The notes below the pieces were generated by a model that had not been told where the DNA came from, did not search any database, and saw only the letters and a program-made list of their open reading frames with translations. Made by a program: the position numbers and the translations under genes. Below are positions 31,201 to 43,600 of a stretch of 64,000 bases of DNA, in pieces (position 1 is the first letter of the stretch; each line of letters starts with the position of its first letter). The DNA comes from Rhynchopus sp. YZ270_cl-10 (lineage: Eukaryota > Euglenozoa > Diplonemea > Diplonemida > Diplonemidae): the NCBI GenBank assembly GCA_964035575.1, contig OZ037854.1:1302001-1366000 (forward strand). Reading direction: 5' to 3'.

Positions 31201-34200
31201 ACGTGCATGAGGAGTCCGAGGCAAGCTGCTGTGTGCACGGGTCCGATCTGGAAGATGAGACGTCACACCCCTTTGGCTCTGTGGAGTTTAAGATCCCCTC
31301 CCTTGCGCTGCTTGTGGTCGACGACTCCTCGCGTGCTGTGAACCTTCCTCTGTACGACGTGAAGCTGTCGGACGTTGCAGCGAATGTGCAGTTTGCGCCC
31401 GACGGCGACGACGGTGTTGCGCTGTACACTTCCTCCGCACGGCTCTCCACGATGGTGCATGTGAACCACTACAACAGCCAGTGCTGCGAGTGGGAGGCTG
31501 TGCTCGAGAAGGCGCCGTTGGGTCTCACGTTGGACCTGCAGCCGTCGGGTGCGCTGGGGCTGTCAGTGGTGGGGGTGTCTGGTCTGTCTGTGGTTGTGAC
31601 GCCGTCGTTCCTTGCGTGCGTGAACCACACGAAGAACCTCTTCACAGACACCGCACAGGAGGGCGAAGCAGACGTGGAGGACAAGCGCGACGCAGGCGAT
31701 GTTGTGCACAACGTCCCCTCCAAGGCAGCACGCCGCTACCCGACGCAGATCCACAACACACTCCCGGAGCCCATCGTCTTCTACGAGAGTGCCTCAGCAG
31801 AGGTCACTGCGGAGAACATCTCGGGTGCCACCATCGTGAAGCCCCTCGAAGTGCTCTCCATGCTGACGTCAGGTACAACGATCGTTCGCCACCCCTACTC
31901 CTCAGGAGGCAAGTGGCACAGCCTCAATACATCCAACCTCGGGTGCACGCAGCTCTCCGACGGAGTCGTGTCCGAGTGCAAGCTTGAGAACGGCGTCAAG
32001 GTGCTGACCATCAAAACACTTCTCACCATCACGAACAGCCTGCAGGAAAGTGTGCAGATCGCAGGACTAGGTGTGCTGCCCCCGCAGAGCTCAGTGTCGC
32101 TCCCAGAGCAGCGTGTGGGGGAACGGCTGCGGCTGCGCATTGCTGTTGACGTTGCTTCCGACGAAGAGGAGGTGGAGACACCCGCAGACGCGCCTGAAAG
32201 CTTTATGCACATGCTGCCCTCGCTACCTTACTCCGAGATTGTGCACAACTGCACACACAGAGGGTCGTACGAGCTGCCCCTCAGCCACGAAAGCGGGTAC
32301 TACATTGTGGTCAACGCAATGCGCGATGCGATGTCCGGGCGCGTCGAGCTGACGCTGTTCCCTTCCTTTGAGGTGCAGAACCTGACTGGGCGGAGTCTGG
32401 AGCTGGACTTCTCACTGCATGTGGAGGGTGAGCTGCTTGCGTCTGCGTCGCTTGCGGATGGCAAGACGCTGCAGCTGACTAGCCTGGACCCGACGATGTC
32501 GCTCTTTGTGAACCCACGTGCCGTGCAGCCTGGTGGTGAGGTGCTGTCCCTCGCAGGCGCACCGCCCATCTGCATCAAGCGCGGCACACGCTCCTCGGCA
32601 CTGCACGGCGAGAAGGAGGTCATCTCCACAACCCTCACAGCACCGAACCCGAATGTGCTCCCGCTCACCATCGACACCTCGTACCCACTGTCAGGCCGCC
32701 AGGCTCAGCTGACCTGCAAGTACTGGGTCGTCAACCACACGTACCAAAGCTTCTACCTGGTTCACAAAGGCCGGTCGGTTCTCTGCCCCGCACAGTCGGA
32801 CAGCCCTGTCCTCTTCTCGCCTCATGGCTCTGTGGTGAACATTGACACGGAGGGCGACACGTCTGCAGAGGAGCTTGTAGTGGAGGCAGCGTTCAGGGTG
32901 CTGGGTGCGCAAGGGAACAGCTTCGACAGCAGGACCGTGCCGCTGCATGTTCTTGGCGCAGAGGGGACAGTGGGGATACAGAACCCAGACGCCCCATCGC
33001 AGCAGATCCTCATTGCCTACCGTACAGCGTTCTCAGGGGGCACGCAGGGGTACCGCACACGGGTGATCGAGATCCTGCCACGCTGGGCGTTCCTGAATAC
33101 AACGAAGTTCCCAGTCATCAAGATGAGGACTGAGTTTGGTGTGGTCGACCTGAAGCAGAACGAGCCGTACCTGTACCAATCACACCCGTTCTCAACTGCA
33201 GAGAGTGGACACGTGGCTGCACAGAACGTCTCATTTGCGGTGTCCTCCGACACAGCAACGGAGACGAGCTGCGACATCAACATCTCGCAACTTGCCGAGG
33301 TCACATTCAAGCTTCCTGTCGTGAGCAACGGTGCCGTGACGCGGGAGTACGTGACCTGCAGCATGAAGGGTGACCCCACTGGGTACGTCTCTCTCGAGCA
33401 CACAGTGCCGCCGTTCAACATCGTGAACCGCACTCCCTACGAAGTGTCGCTCTGGCAGCAAGGGCAGGAGGCACGCAAGGTAGCTGTGGCATCCAGGAAG
33501 TCCTGCGCCTTTGGCTGGGACGACGCCTCAGGAAAGATGGCGGTCAAGGTTCAAGTCTTCTCACACGTCAGCGACGCTGTGGATGTGTTCGACACGGATA
33601 GAGGACATACTCCTATCCTCTGCCTGCCTACGTCGGACGTGTTTCTGGAGATGTTTCCGACAAAGGACGACCGTGTGACGGATGTGGTGATCTTCCAGGA
33701 CCCTCTCTTGGCGGCACGGTCCAGCAAGACAGTGCGGCTTGCGACGGAAACTTCGAAGAATTTAAGTCTGAAGATCGATCTTGCGCGCGTGTGCGTGAGT
33801 CTCGTACGTCAGGAGGAGTTGCGGGAGGTGGCGTGCCTGACGCTGCACGGCGTCTTCTTCCAATGCATCCGTGGCCTGGGCCAGGACGTCGTTCAGGTGG
33901 GAGTACACAACCTGCAGCTCGACGACATGAGTGAGTCGAAGCCGCTCTTCCCTGTGGTGCTGTCTACCTTCGACGGCTGCGACGCCGCCCAGTCCAAGAC
34001 ACGACAGTTCCTGACTGCATCGGTCATTCTCAAGGCGACCCTGTCACAACTCCTCCACTTCTCGGTCATCTCTCTGGACATGTGCCCCGTGGCCATCTCT
34101 GTTGGGGACCGTTTCCTGTGGGAGGTGTTTGAGTTCAAACGCGAGGTAAGTGTCTCCCTCGGCATCCGTCTTGCACCCTCCAAGAGCAACAGCGCGTCGT

Positions 34201-35953
34201 ACTACATCAAACGCTGCGGCTACGAAGCAGAGATGTCCTCGCGTCGGGTCTACTACGACGTGCTTGAGGTGAGCCCGGTGGTCGTCACCATCACTGTCGA
34301 CCGTCTCAAGGAGGGGCGCGACCCGTACCGTGACCGACTTGGGTTGGGCAACTTTGCGCTGGCACTGCCAAGTGTGAAGGATGGGATGGTGACCCTGAAC
34401 AGGCTCTCTGTGTCGCGTGGGCGTGACACCCTGGGCATGCTGTGCCACCGTGTCGCGACGTACTACGCAAAGGAGATGGAGGCCTCGCACAACCTGGCAG
34501 GTATCATCGGCAGGATCCAGGCCATCGGCAACCCCCTCGGGCTCTTCTCAAACATCACAACAGGTGTCAAAGACTTTGTCGTCCTCCCTGCTTTGGGTCT
34601 CACCAAATCCCCAGGCGAGTTTGGTGCTGGTGTCATCAAAGGAACGGGTTCGCTTGTCGGGAAGAGCGTTGGCGGTGTGCTGGGTACTGTGGCCGGCCTG
34701 ACCCGTGGCGGTGCACGTGTGTTTGAAAGCGCTGCGGACAATGCTTGGCAGCTGCGACGGGCGATTGAGGCAAAGGGTTCGAAGCGCAACCCGTTTGAGG
34801 CGCCTGTGAAGGGTGTGTTTGACGGTGTTGTGGGGATTGTGAAGGAGCCATTTGTGGGTGCGCTGCAGGGGGGTGCTGTGGGCGGCATTGTAGGTGCTGG
34901 CAGGGGCCTTGTGGGTGCGGTGGCGAAGCCTGTGTCGGGTGTGCTGAACGGCATCTCAGACACGGCCGCCATTCTCGAGCGTGCGATTCTGCTGAAGTCG
35001 ACACACGACCGCATCCGCGAGCCGCGCTACTACGATCCAGAGTCGCAGGCAGCACCCGCCTCCCTGCAGCACCACGAGACGTACGAGAACCAGCGTTGGT
35101 ACTTCGGCATCGGGTGGTCCTCAAGCCTGCTGCCATTGACGGACTTCCCTAAGTGGTCGCAGGCGCAGGGCAAGGCAAGCCTCACCAGAGAGGACTATCC
35201 TCTTCCACTGGGACAGGTCTGGGTAGGCCCGTGGAGCGAAGACAAAGCCAACAGCGGAAGCGACTCAGGGTGGTGCTACGCAATCGACTTCAACAGCGCC
35301 TTCCACGAGAGCCGCCACGAGCTCGACTTCGTGCGGCGTAGGCGGTGGGTGCGCCCAGCGATGCTTGCGTCAGAGCTCGAGCACGAGCCCCCCACAGACG
35401 AGCCGACGTCGCCACGCTACGTCGGGCAGATGGGGATTGCGTCGCCGTTCATAGAGTTGGTATGTAACATGACTTTTTGTGCTGTGTTCACAGCTCTTTA
35501 CGTTCCACCGCAACAGGAAAAGCGCATCGCATCACGACTCGCAATAGACGAGAAGCCCGAAGATGCATACGACCCCGTGCACAGCGGGCTTGTCGTCACC
35601 CTCGAGACGTGCGAGAACCAGAAGTACCGTCCCGGCATTGGGTGGACAAACCAACTCGATTTGACAGACTGTTGGCGGTGGAGCGATTCATTGGGAAAAG
35701 AGAGGCGGGAGCCTAAGGCAACAATAGTTCCGCCGGACAGTCACAAGTGGTGCTCACCCTGGGAGGTCGTGGGTGGAGACAAAAACGGGTGGTATGTATT
35801 TGACTGAAACATCAACAGCTTTTGTCCTTTTTTTTAATACCTTCTCACAGGAGCTACGCTGACTATTTTGACACTGAATTCTTCCCGACTGTTTCGACGA
35901 CGTCGACTGTGAAACGCCGTGTGTGGAGGCGGAATGCGTACCCAACGTGCTGA
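22224..35953 (+). CDS. VPS13: VPS13-family bridge-like lipid transfer protein with two DysF domains
   Basis: Exon 1 is 22224-35791 and exon 2 is 35851-35953, giving 4556 residues. The 59-nt intron (GTATGT...TTCTCACAG) splits a Trp codon; splicing replaces a premature end with SYADYFDTEFF...VKRRVWRRNAYP, completing the second DysF domain. Residues 1-120 are a clear Chorein_N domain (YLGQYLEGLDRKQLRLKLW; LRLPW-like region). The long middle forms repeated beta-groove segments. About 3175-3800 holds VAB-type repeats, each with a conserved Asn (FEVQNLTGRSLELDF, FNIVNRTPYEVSLW). About 4085-4260 is the ATG2_C-like amphipathic region (GNPLGLFSNITTG, Gly-rich). Dysferlin-type domains follow at about 4285-4375 (YENQRW...VRRRRWVR) and 4462-4556. 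VPS13 proteins move phospholipids at membrane contact sites; DysF domains probably help choose the membrane. A normal family member is 3000-4500 residues, so this one is complete. Confidence 0.95.
35792..35850 (+). other. 59-nt terminal intron of VPS13
   Basis: Bounded by G|GTATGT and CTTCTCACAG|G. Reading through ends at a TGA 15 bases inside; splicing adds 34 codons including stop and restores the domain end. Confidence 0.85.
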
Positions 35954-36317
35954 AAGCCTGATTGCCTATTCTGTTGTGTTCTGCATGCCTTTTTTATCAA
36001 ATCCCAGCACGTTTTGGTAACGTTGCTAACAGTGCCTGGCGTTTGCATCAACACTTATTTTAAATTAAACTGATTTTTATTTTGAAAAGCGAGTAGCCCA
36101 GTTGGATTTCCTTTTCGTTTATTTCTAACCTGACAACTGCTACTTTTCAACCATCCGAACGAATGTCAGAGAGAGACGCAGAGAGAAACAAAAAGAAAGC
36201 AGCCCCCTTCCCTGTGTTGCTCGCCCATTTTTTACTCGAGCAACTCAGTTTAAAACGTTCGAAACGATAATATTCCGAAAATAGCCCAAAAAGTGATCGC
36301 CATTATGATTTTCCACG
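35954..36317. other. intergenic between VPS13 and the CR cluster
   Basis: About 36178-36260 (AGAGAAACAAAAAGAAAGCA, then CCCCCTTCCCT and TTTAAAACGTTC) is related to about 49456-49520, just upstream of the PC-esterase gene. No gene is seen. Confidence 0.5.
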
Positions 36318-36705
36318 CGGGAAAATGATCTCGACACTAGGGTCGCTGCTCTCAGGTGGTCCAGTGCGTGTCGCGCTCCGAGGTGCTCAACCGCACGGGA
36401 GTGCCGCCTGCCTACGTGCCAACTCCGTCAGCTCTCCGTGTCGTGTCCGGAGTCCCCAGGTTATCACAGCAGCATCGACTTCGCATGGCAGGCATACTTG
36501 TCGCCGGGTCCATAGTACTGCAGAAGTACGGTCAGAACTATTGTCTAAACTATTGTGGAGGTCTCCATCCCTTTTCCCCATATCCGTATGACTTTTGGGG
36601 GAATATGCCTATAAAATACACCCCCCACAGACTGGGTTTTCTCGGGCTTCGGGGTAGGTGTGGCTGGGGTTTCTTTGCTTCACTGTCACAGGAGGTGCTA
36701 TCAAT
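36318..36705 (+). promoter_or_regulatory. CR-family promoter and leader cassette, copy 2
   Basis: Homologous to 9676-10084 along its length. TATAAAA lies at 36610-36616, about 90 bases before the start codon at 36706. A possible tiny leader intron spans 36654-36691 (GTAGGTGTGG...GTCACAG). Confidence 0.65.
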
Positions 36706-39700
36706 ATGCTAAAAGGACGTGGCATGGCCGTGTTCCGACAGATGCGCACGGCGGTGATGTTTGCAACTGTTACGCAGAAGTGGGACACAGCAGCACTGAA
36801 ATTCGCCTCACCATCGAAGAAGCAAATTAACACGGAGCGTGGTGTCGTCGCAATCAAGAACGGCGCGAGGCCGGCGACGACCGGCTTTGTGGCAGCCTCG
36901 CAAGATGCACTTTGTGACATCGCGGCGATGAGTGCGCACGAAGCGAAGGACCGGCTCATCAAGGGTGTGCCGTATGTTGTGCATACGCAGGGTGCCGCAG
37001 CTCTTGCTAAACACATCAACAACCCGCAAGGCACTGGTGGTCGCTTCTCTCTGCCGTGCAACACAGGCCCGACAGGCTCGGGGAAGACTGTGCTCCAACG
37101 TCAGAACATGCTGCAGGTGGCGCGCGACTTCGGGTTCTTGGCGGTGGAGATTGAGTTCAACGGTATTCAGCCTCTTGAGGAGTTAGAGAAGAAAGCAAAC
37201 TTCGCCCGGCTTGTAGCGAATCGAATCTTGTGCTACCTGCCGCAGTACAGTGACATGCAGTGGATAGAATGCTTGGACGCAATCGCACGGGACTTCGAAT
37301 GGAAGGACGAGTCTCCAATGAGCGACCCATGGAAGTACTGTGCCCTGGAGTGGTCGGAATGCTTGGAAGCAATCGCACAGGTATTCAAATGGAAGGACAA
37401 TTCTCCACTGGACGATGTTAGGAAAGCAGTGGAGGTGCTGAAGAAGGCGCTGAACCACGACGGTCCCGTGTTGCTCGCAGTGGACGAGCTGGCCATGGCC
37501 CCCGGCTGTGGTAAGAGCAACCTGACCGATCTTCGTGCGATCATGGACAATTCGTTGCGTAGGGGCAACACCACCTGCCCGTGTACGACCTCGTGGACCC
37601 AGGGAAAGTCGCCACTGATTCGAAATGCCAGCTGGTGCAATCCACGGCGATGTTTGCAACTGTTGTGCAGAAGAAGTGGGACAGGACAGCACTGAAATTC
37701 GCCTCACCATCGACTGAGGCAGTTCACACAAAGCGTGGTGTCGTCGCAATCAGGAACAAGGACTCCATTACAGCGAAGACCGGCTTCGTGGCAGCCTCGA
37801 GCACTACATTCTGTGACATTGCGGCGATGAGTGCGCACGAAGCGAAGGACCGGCTCATCGAGGGTGTGCCGTATGTTGTGCGTAGGCAGGGTGCCGCAGC
37901 TCTTGCTGCACACGTCGACAACCCGGAAAAAACTGGTAGTCGCTATTCCCTGCCGTGCAACACAGGCCCGAAAGGCTCGGGGAAGACTGTGCTCCTACGT
38001 CAGAACATGCTGCAGGTGGCGCGCGACTTCGGGTTCTTGGCGGTGGAGATTGAGTTCAACGGTATTCAGCCTCTTGGCGATTCCAAGTATGAAGCAAACT
38101 TCGCCCGGCGTGTTGCGAATCGAATCTTGTGCTACCTGCCGAAGTACTGTGACATGGAGTGGTGGGATTGCTTGCAACAAATCGCACGGGACTTCGAATG
38201 GGAGGACGAGTCTCCAATGAGCGATGTTACGAAAGCAGTGCGGGATCTGAAGAAGGCGCTGAACCACCACGGTCCCGTGTTGCTCGCAGTGGACGAGCTG
38301 ATCAGAGACCCCGCCTGCGGAACGGAGAACCTGACTGAGCTGTGTAAGATGATGGACGATTCGCTGAGCAGTGGCAAAGCAGATGCGCTCATGCTGGCCG
38401 TGTCTGTTTACGACTTTGTGGACCTGGGAAAACTTCTCACTGGTTCGAATCGTCGCCTGGTGCACCAGAAGCTGCCACCCATCATGCCTGTGTTGCTGGA
38501 CTCGAGTATGGAGAAATGCTTGCCGGACTGGTTGAAGGTGTTCTTCAACAAGGAGAGATGTGCTGCTGTGGGCGCGAAGCAGTCGGTACCCTACGCAACC
38601 GTGGCGAAGCTGCTGACCCAGAGCGCGGGTCACCCGCGACGGGTCGAAGCCCTGATCAAGAAAGTGAATACGCTCAGCAAAAACGTGCGAGAGAATAGGA
38701 AGAACAGAAGCGCCGATGAGGTCCTGGCGTCGGTACTGCAGGTAGTGAAGAGTGGGGAGGAAACGTGCTTGGGAGCGATGGACGAGAAGCTCGATCTTCG
38801 TGAGATGGGGGAAGAACTTTTCGAATGCGCGAAGGGCATGAAGGATGATGAAAAGGATGAATTGATTCTTGTGCTGCTGAAGTACTTGTTCACGACGGTG
38901 GACATGGATAGCGACGCCGCTGAGATTCTGCGGTCCGCAACCACCAAGCACTATCAGTTGGTGCCTCGCGACGCTGGTCACATCGGGTACCTCCCGCTGC
39001 CTGCGCTGCAGAGTTTCTGTTTCCATGCTGCTTCTACGTTGCCGTCTTCGCTCAGCAAGGAGTATGAGTCTTTTCTAGTACATGCGGAAGGTGTTGCCGA
39101 TGCCAACCTTTTCACCAGGGGCACGAAGTTAGACAAGAAGCAGAGGAGCAAGGACTTCAAGATGAGCATGTTCCACGCACTCTGTGGAGCGGTCCTCGCA
39201 GAGGGGTGTCTCACAGAGGACATGTTTCGCCATTCACCAAAAAACCTACCAGAGACTTGTTGCACAGAGATCGAGTGGGCTAAAGATGACGTGGAGCTCT
39301 TCCCGAGTGCGGTGGAGAACGGGGCAACGCTTCGTGTGTGTGACGACAAGACGCTCCATCGCATCTGTGAAGTCGGTGCGTGCAACGAGGAAGGCAGGAA
39401 ACACAGGAAGGGACTCGCGTTTGTTCCGACGGACAAGTGGAATACGTGCTGCGACTTTGTGTTGGTTCTTCCGACTGCGGACTGGGAGCGTGCGGGGCGT
39501 GTTGTGTTCGCTGTGCAGTGCAAGCACTGGGCGAAGGACGTGGCGGGCAAGAAAGGTGATGGACTTCACGCTCTGTCATACTTCCGCTACGGGCGGCACT
39601 GCTTTGAAGCGGGCGAAGTGTTCCTCCAGAAGAACAAGGAGGGAGCGGCCAAAAGGTATGCCCACTCGTGGAGGCTTTCCGTGTCTGGACCACATGCATC

Positions 39701-39993
39701 TTCACAGTGTCGAGAATTCGTTTCGGGATAAGTTCTGCGACATTGTCGAGCAACAAAACAAGGACTCGGACACAAGAGTGGTGTTTGTGCTGGCGACAGT
39801 GAACGACATCACGCAGGCAGGTGTGAAGGCGAGCGTGTTCAACGAGGTGAACCTTCCTGACGAGGCGAAATACAAGAGCACCGCGCTGCTGGGGGACGAA
39901 GGGTTGATGGACCTGCAGCACATGTGCGGTTGGTGCCCCACTGTGGGATACGGTGCGCTGCTGGCGGAGAAGCTGCAGGCCATGGCAGCGTGA
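36706..39993 (+). pseudogene. CR-like NTPase-nuclease gene, copy 2, two NTPase modules, decayed
   Basis: The copy starts at the shared family ATG. It contains two successive header-plus-NTPase modules (about 36706-37570 with a P-loop GPTGSGKT, and about 37580-38400 with GPKGSGKT), then one nuclease-like region with VFAVQCKHW and the family intron (39656-39707, 52 nt). Inside the first module a 30-residue segment is tandemly repeated (37243-37332 and 37333-37422). The frame appears interrupted about once, so I treat this copy as a fossil. The 3' 300 bases and flank are almost identical to copy 4, suggesting recent duplication or gene conversion. Confidence 0.65.
37243..37422 (+). repeat. 90-bp tandem duplication within CR copy 2
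   Basis: Two adjacent 30-codon units, the first with DMQWIECLDAIARDFEWKDE and the second with ALEWSECLEAIAQVFKWKDN. Single units are present in the other family members, so the duplication is particular to this module. The second unit resembles copy 1 (ALEWSECLEAIARDFEWEDE) more closely than its neighbour, hinting at exchange between paralogues. Confidence 0.8.
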
Positions 39994-40454
39994 CGTGCAT
40001 GCAGAAGCTAGCGAGTGGTGATGGAACGTCAGCACTCCGAAGGCAAAGAAGCGTCTGAGCAGTGTGCTCGCAAGAAGGTACACACGCGGCCTGGGTACTA
40101 AGAGAGGTTTATGTAAAAGAAAAGTTGGAAAAATGAAAAAGTGAAGTAAGTGAGGGCAGAAAATGGTTTTCAGGTTGCTCGCCTCACCAGGGACCCTTTG
40201 CCTAAGACATTGTAAACTTGGTGTGGCAGCGTAACCGATTCCCCGTGTCCTACTGTAGACACAGTACACAGTCCGCAAATAGAGCGTTTCCTGATTTTTT
40301 ATTTGAGTCTGTTAAATTTTTCACGTCTTCTTTATCAGAGTAATATAAAAAGTCTGAAAAATCTGTTTGTTTGAAGTTGTAAGTTTCGGGCAGTTGGCCA
40401 TCCACAGGGGTCTGGGTCGGCTGGGGATGAACAAGATAAAACAAAAAGCTTGCG
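39994..40454. repeat. 3' flank of CR copy 2, shared with copy 4
   Basis: 39990-40200 matches 48222-48432 essentially base for base. 40201-40454 then matches 48817-49087. The 384 bases that separate these two blocks after copy 4 are absent here. Immediately after 40454 the sequence switches to the promoter cassette of copy 3, so this is a recombination junction. Confidence 0.8.
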
Positions 40455-40640
40455 GGAAACACCACTATTGTCTAAACTATTGTGGAGGTCCCCATCCCCT
40501 TTCCCCATATCCGTATGACTTTTGGGGGAATATGCCTATAAAATACATCCCCCACAGACAGGGGTTCCTCGGGCTTCGGGTAGGTGTGGCTGGGGTTTCT
40601 TTGCTTCACTGTCACAGGAGGTGCAGTCACAGCTATCAAT
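40455..40640 (+). promoter_or_regulatory. CR-family promoter cassette, copy 3 (5'-truncated)
   Basis: Only the proximal half of the cassette remains, joined directly to the 3' flank of copy 2. TATAAAA at 40537-40543 sits about 100 bases before the ATG at 40641. Confidence 0.65.
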
Positions 40641-43600
40641 ATGCTAAAAGGACGTGGCATGGCCGTGTTCCGACAGATTCGCACGGCGGTGATGTTTGCA
40701 ACTGTTCCGCAGAAGTGGGACATGACAGCACTGACATTCTCCTTACCATCGAAGAAGCCGAATAAGTCTAAGAAGCAACTTAAGACCGAGCGTGGTGTCG
40801 TCGCAATCAGGATCGATGGCTCCAAGACCCGCTACGTGGCGGCCTCGAGACATGCACTCCGTGACATCGCGGCGATGAGTGCGCACGAAGCGAAGGACCA
40901 GCTCATCAAGGGTGTGCTGTATGTCAAGGGTAGGCAGGGTGCCGCAGCTCTTGCTAAACACGTCAACAACCCGCAAGACACTGGTAGTCGCTATTCCCTG
41001 CCGTGCAACACAGGACCGACAGGCTCGGGGAAGACTGTGCTCCAACGTCAGAACATGCTGCAGGTGGCGCGCGACTCCGGGTTCTTGGCGGTGGAGATTG
41101 AGTTCAACAGTACTCAGTTTCTTCACGAGTTCGAGAAGAAAGCAAACTTCGCCCGGCTTGTCGCGAATCGAATCTTGTGCTACCTGCCGAAGTACTGTGT
41201 CATGCAGTGGTCGACATGCTTGAAAGCAATCGCAAAGGACTTCGAATGGAAGGACGAGTCTCCACTGGACGTCGTTACGAAAGCAGTTCAGGTGCTGAAG
41301 AAGGCGCTGAACCACAAGGGCCCCGTGTTGCTCGCAGTGGACGAGCTGGCCAGAGCCCCCGGCTGCAGAAAGGACAACCTGACTGATCTTTGTGGGGTTA
41401 TGGACGGTACGCTGCACAAGCGCAACAACAACAGGATCCTGCTTGTCGTGCCTGTGTACGACCTCGTGGACCGGTGGAACCGTGGAACGGTGTCCCCTGG
41501 TTCGAAACGCCAGCTGGTGCAATCCACGGCGGTGATGTTTGCAACTGTTACGCAGAAGAGGTGGGACATGACATCACTGACATTCTCTTTACCATCGACT
41601 GAGCTACTTCACATGACGCGTGATGTCGTCGCAATCAGGAACAAGGACTCCAGGAAATCCGGCCTTGTAGCGGCCTCGAGCCATGCACTCCGTGACATCG
41701 CAGCGATGAGTGCGCACGAAGCGAAGGACCGGCTCATCAAGGGTGTGCCGTATGTTGTGCGTAGGCAGGGTGCCGCAGCTCTTGCTGCACACATCAACAA
41801 CCCGCAAGGCACTGGTGGTCGCTTCTCTCTGCCGTGCAACACAGGCCCGACAGGATCGGGGAAGACTGTGCTCCAACGTCAGAACATGCTGCAGGTGGCG
41901 CGCGACTTCGGGTTCTTGGCGGTGGAGATTGAGTTCAACGGTATTCAGCCTATTATTCACAGGTACGAGAAGAACGCAAGCTTCGCCCGGCGTGTTGCGA
42001 ATCGAATCTTGTGCTACCTGCCGAAGTACTGTACCATGCAGTGGTCGAGATACTTGCAAGCAATCGCACGGGACTTCGAATGGGAGGACGAGTCTCCATT
42101 GGACGTTGTTACGAATGCAGTGGAGCTGCTGAAGAAGGCGCTGAACCACAAGGGCCCCGTGTTGCTCGCAGTGGACGAGCTGGCCAGAGCCCCCGGTTGC
42201 GGAAAGGACAACCTGTCTGATCTTTGTGCGATCATGGACGAGACGCCCAATGACAACGACAGGATCCTGCTTGCCGTGTCTGTGTACACCCTTGTGGACC
42301 TGGGAGAGCTTGTCACTGAATCGAGACGCCTCCTGGTGCACCAGGAGCTGCCACCCATCCTGCCGGTGTTGCTGGACTCGAGTGTGGAGAACTGCTTGCC
42401 GGACTGGTTGAAGGTGCTCTTCAATACGAAGCTCCGTGCTTCCCTGGGTGAGGAAGCCTTCGGAAGCGTGGCGAAGTTGCTGACCGAGAGCGGGGGTCAC
42501 CCGCGACGGGTCGAAGCCCTGATCGCAGAAGGGAATGCGATAAGCAAAAGCGTACGGGACAAGGCGGAGAAGAAGGCCGGTGACAAAAAGACCACTCTCC
42601 CCAGCGACGGTGAGATCCTGATGTCGCAACTGCAGTCACTGAATTCAGTGACGGGAGAGAATACGTGCTTGGCAGCGATGAATCAGACGCTCAATCTTCG
42701 TACGATGGGGCAACTCCTCTCAAAGCCGAAGGGTGGTGTCCATAAAAAGGCTAAAATGATTCTTCTGCTGCTGAAGTACGTGTTCACGACAGTGGACATG
42801 AATGATGCGGATGCAAAGATTCTGCGGTCCGCAACCACCATGCACTATCAGTTGGTGCCGCACGGCGCTGGTCACGTCGGGTACCTCCCGCTGCCTGCGC
42901 TGCAGAGTTTCTGTTTACATACTTCCAAGTTGCCGTATTCGCTCAGCAAGGAGTCCATATCTTATATTCTACACGCGGAAGGTGTTGCCAAAGCCAACCT
43001 TTCCACTATTGACACGACCACCACCGACACGAAGTTGGATGAGAAGGCTAGGAGCAATGACTTCAAGATGAGCATGTTCCACGCACTCTGTGGAGCGGTC
43101 CTCGCCCGGAAGTGTCTCACAGAGTACATGTTTCGCCATTCACCAAAAAACCTACCAGAGACTCGTTGCACAGAGATCGAGTGGGCTAAAGATGACGTGG
43201 AGCTCTTCCCGAGTGCGGTGGAGAACGGGGCAACGCTTCGTGTGTGTGACGACAAGACGCTCCATCGCATCTGTGAAGTCGGTGCGTTCAACGAGGAAGG
43301 CAGGAAACACAGGAAGGGGAAACAGCTGAAGGGACTCGCGTTTGTTCCGACGGACAAGTGGAATACGTGCTGCGACTTTGTGTTGGTTCTGCCGACTGCG
43401 GACTGGGAGCGTGCGGGGCGTGTTGTGTTCGCTGTGCAGTGCAAGCACTGGACGAAGGACGTGGCGGGCAAGAAAGGACTTCACGCTCTGGCACACTTCC
43501 GCTACGGGCGGCACTGCTTCGAAGCGGACGAGGTGTTCCTCCCTCCTTGTTCCTCCAGAAGAACAAGGAGGGAGCGGCCAAAAGGTATGCCCACTCGTGG

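Noticed and set aside
22275-35341. Many 60-400 codon antisense and alternate frames across VPS13
   Set aside because: GC-rich codon bias of a long real gene leaves shadow frames open; none has a domain.
35460-35493. GTATGT...TTCACAG stretch in VPS13 that looks like a 34-nt intron
   Set aside because: Unspliced sequence stays in the correct frame into the second DysF domain; removing 34 nt would break it, and 34 nt is shorter than any other intron here.
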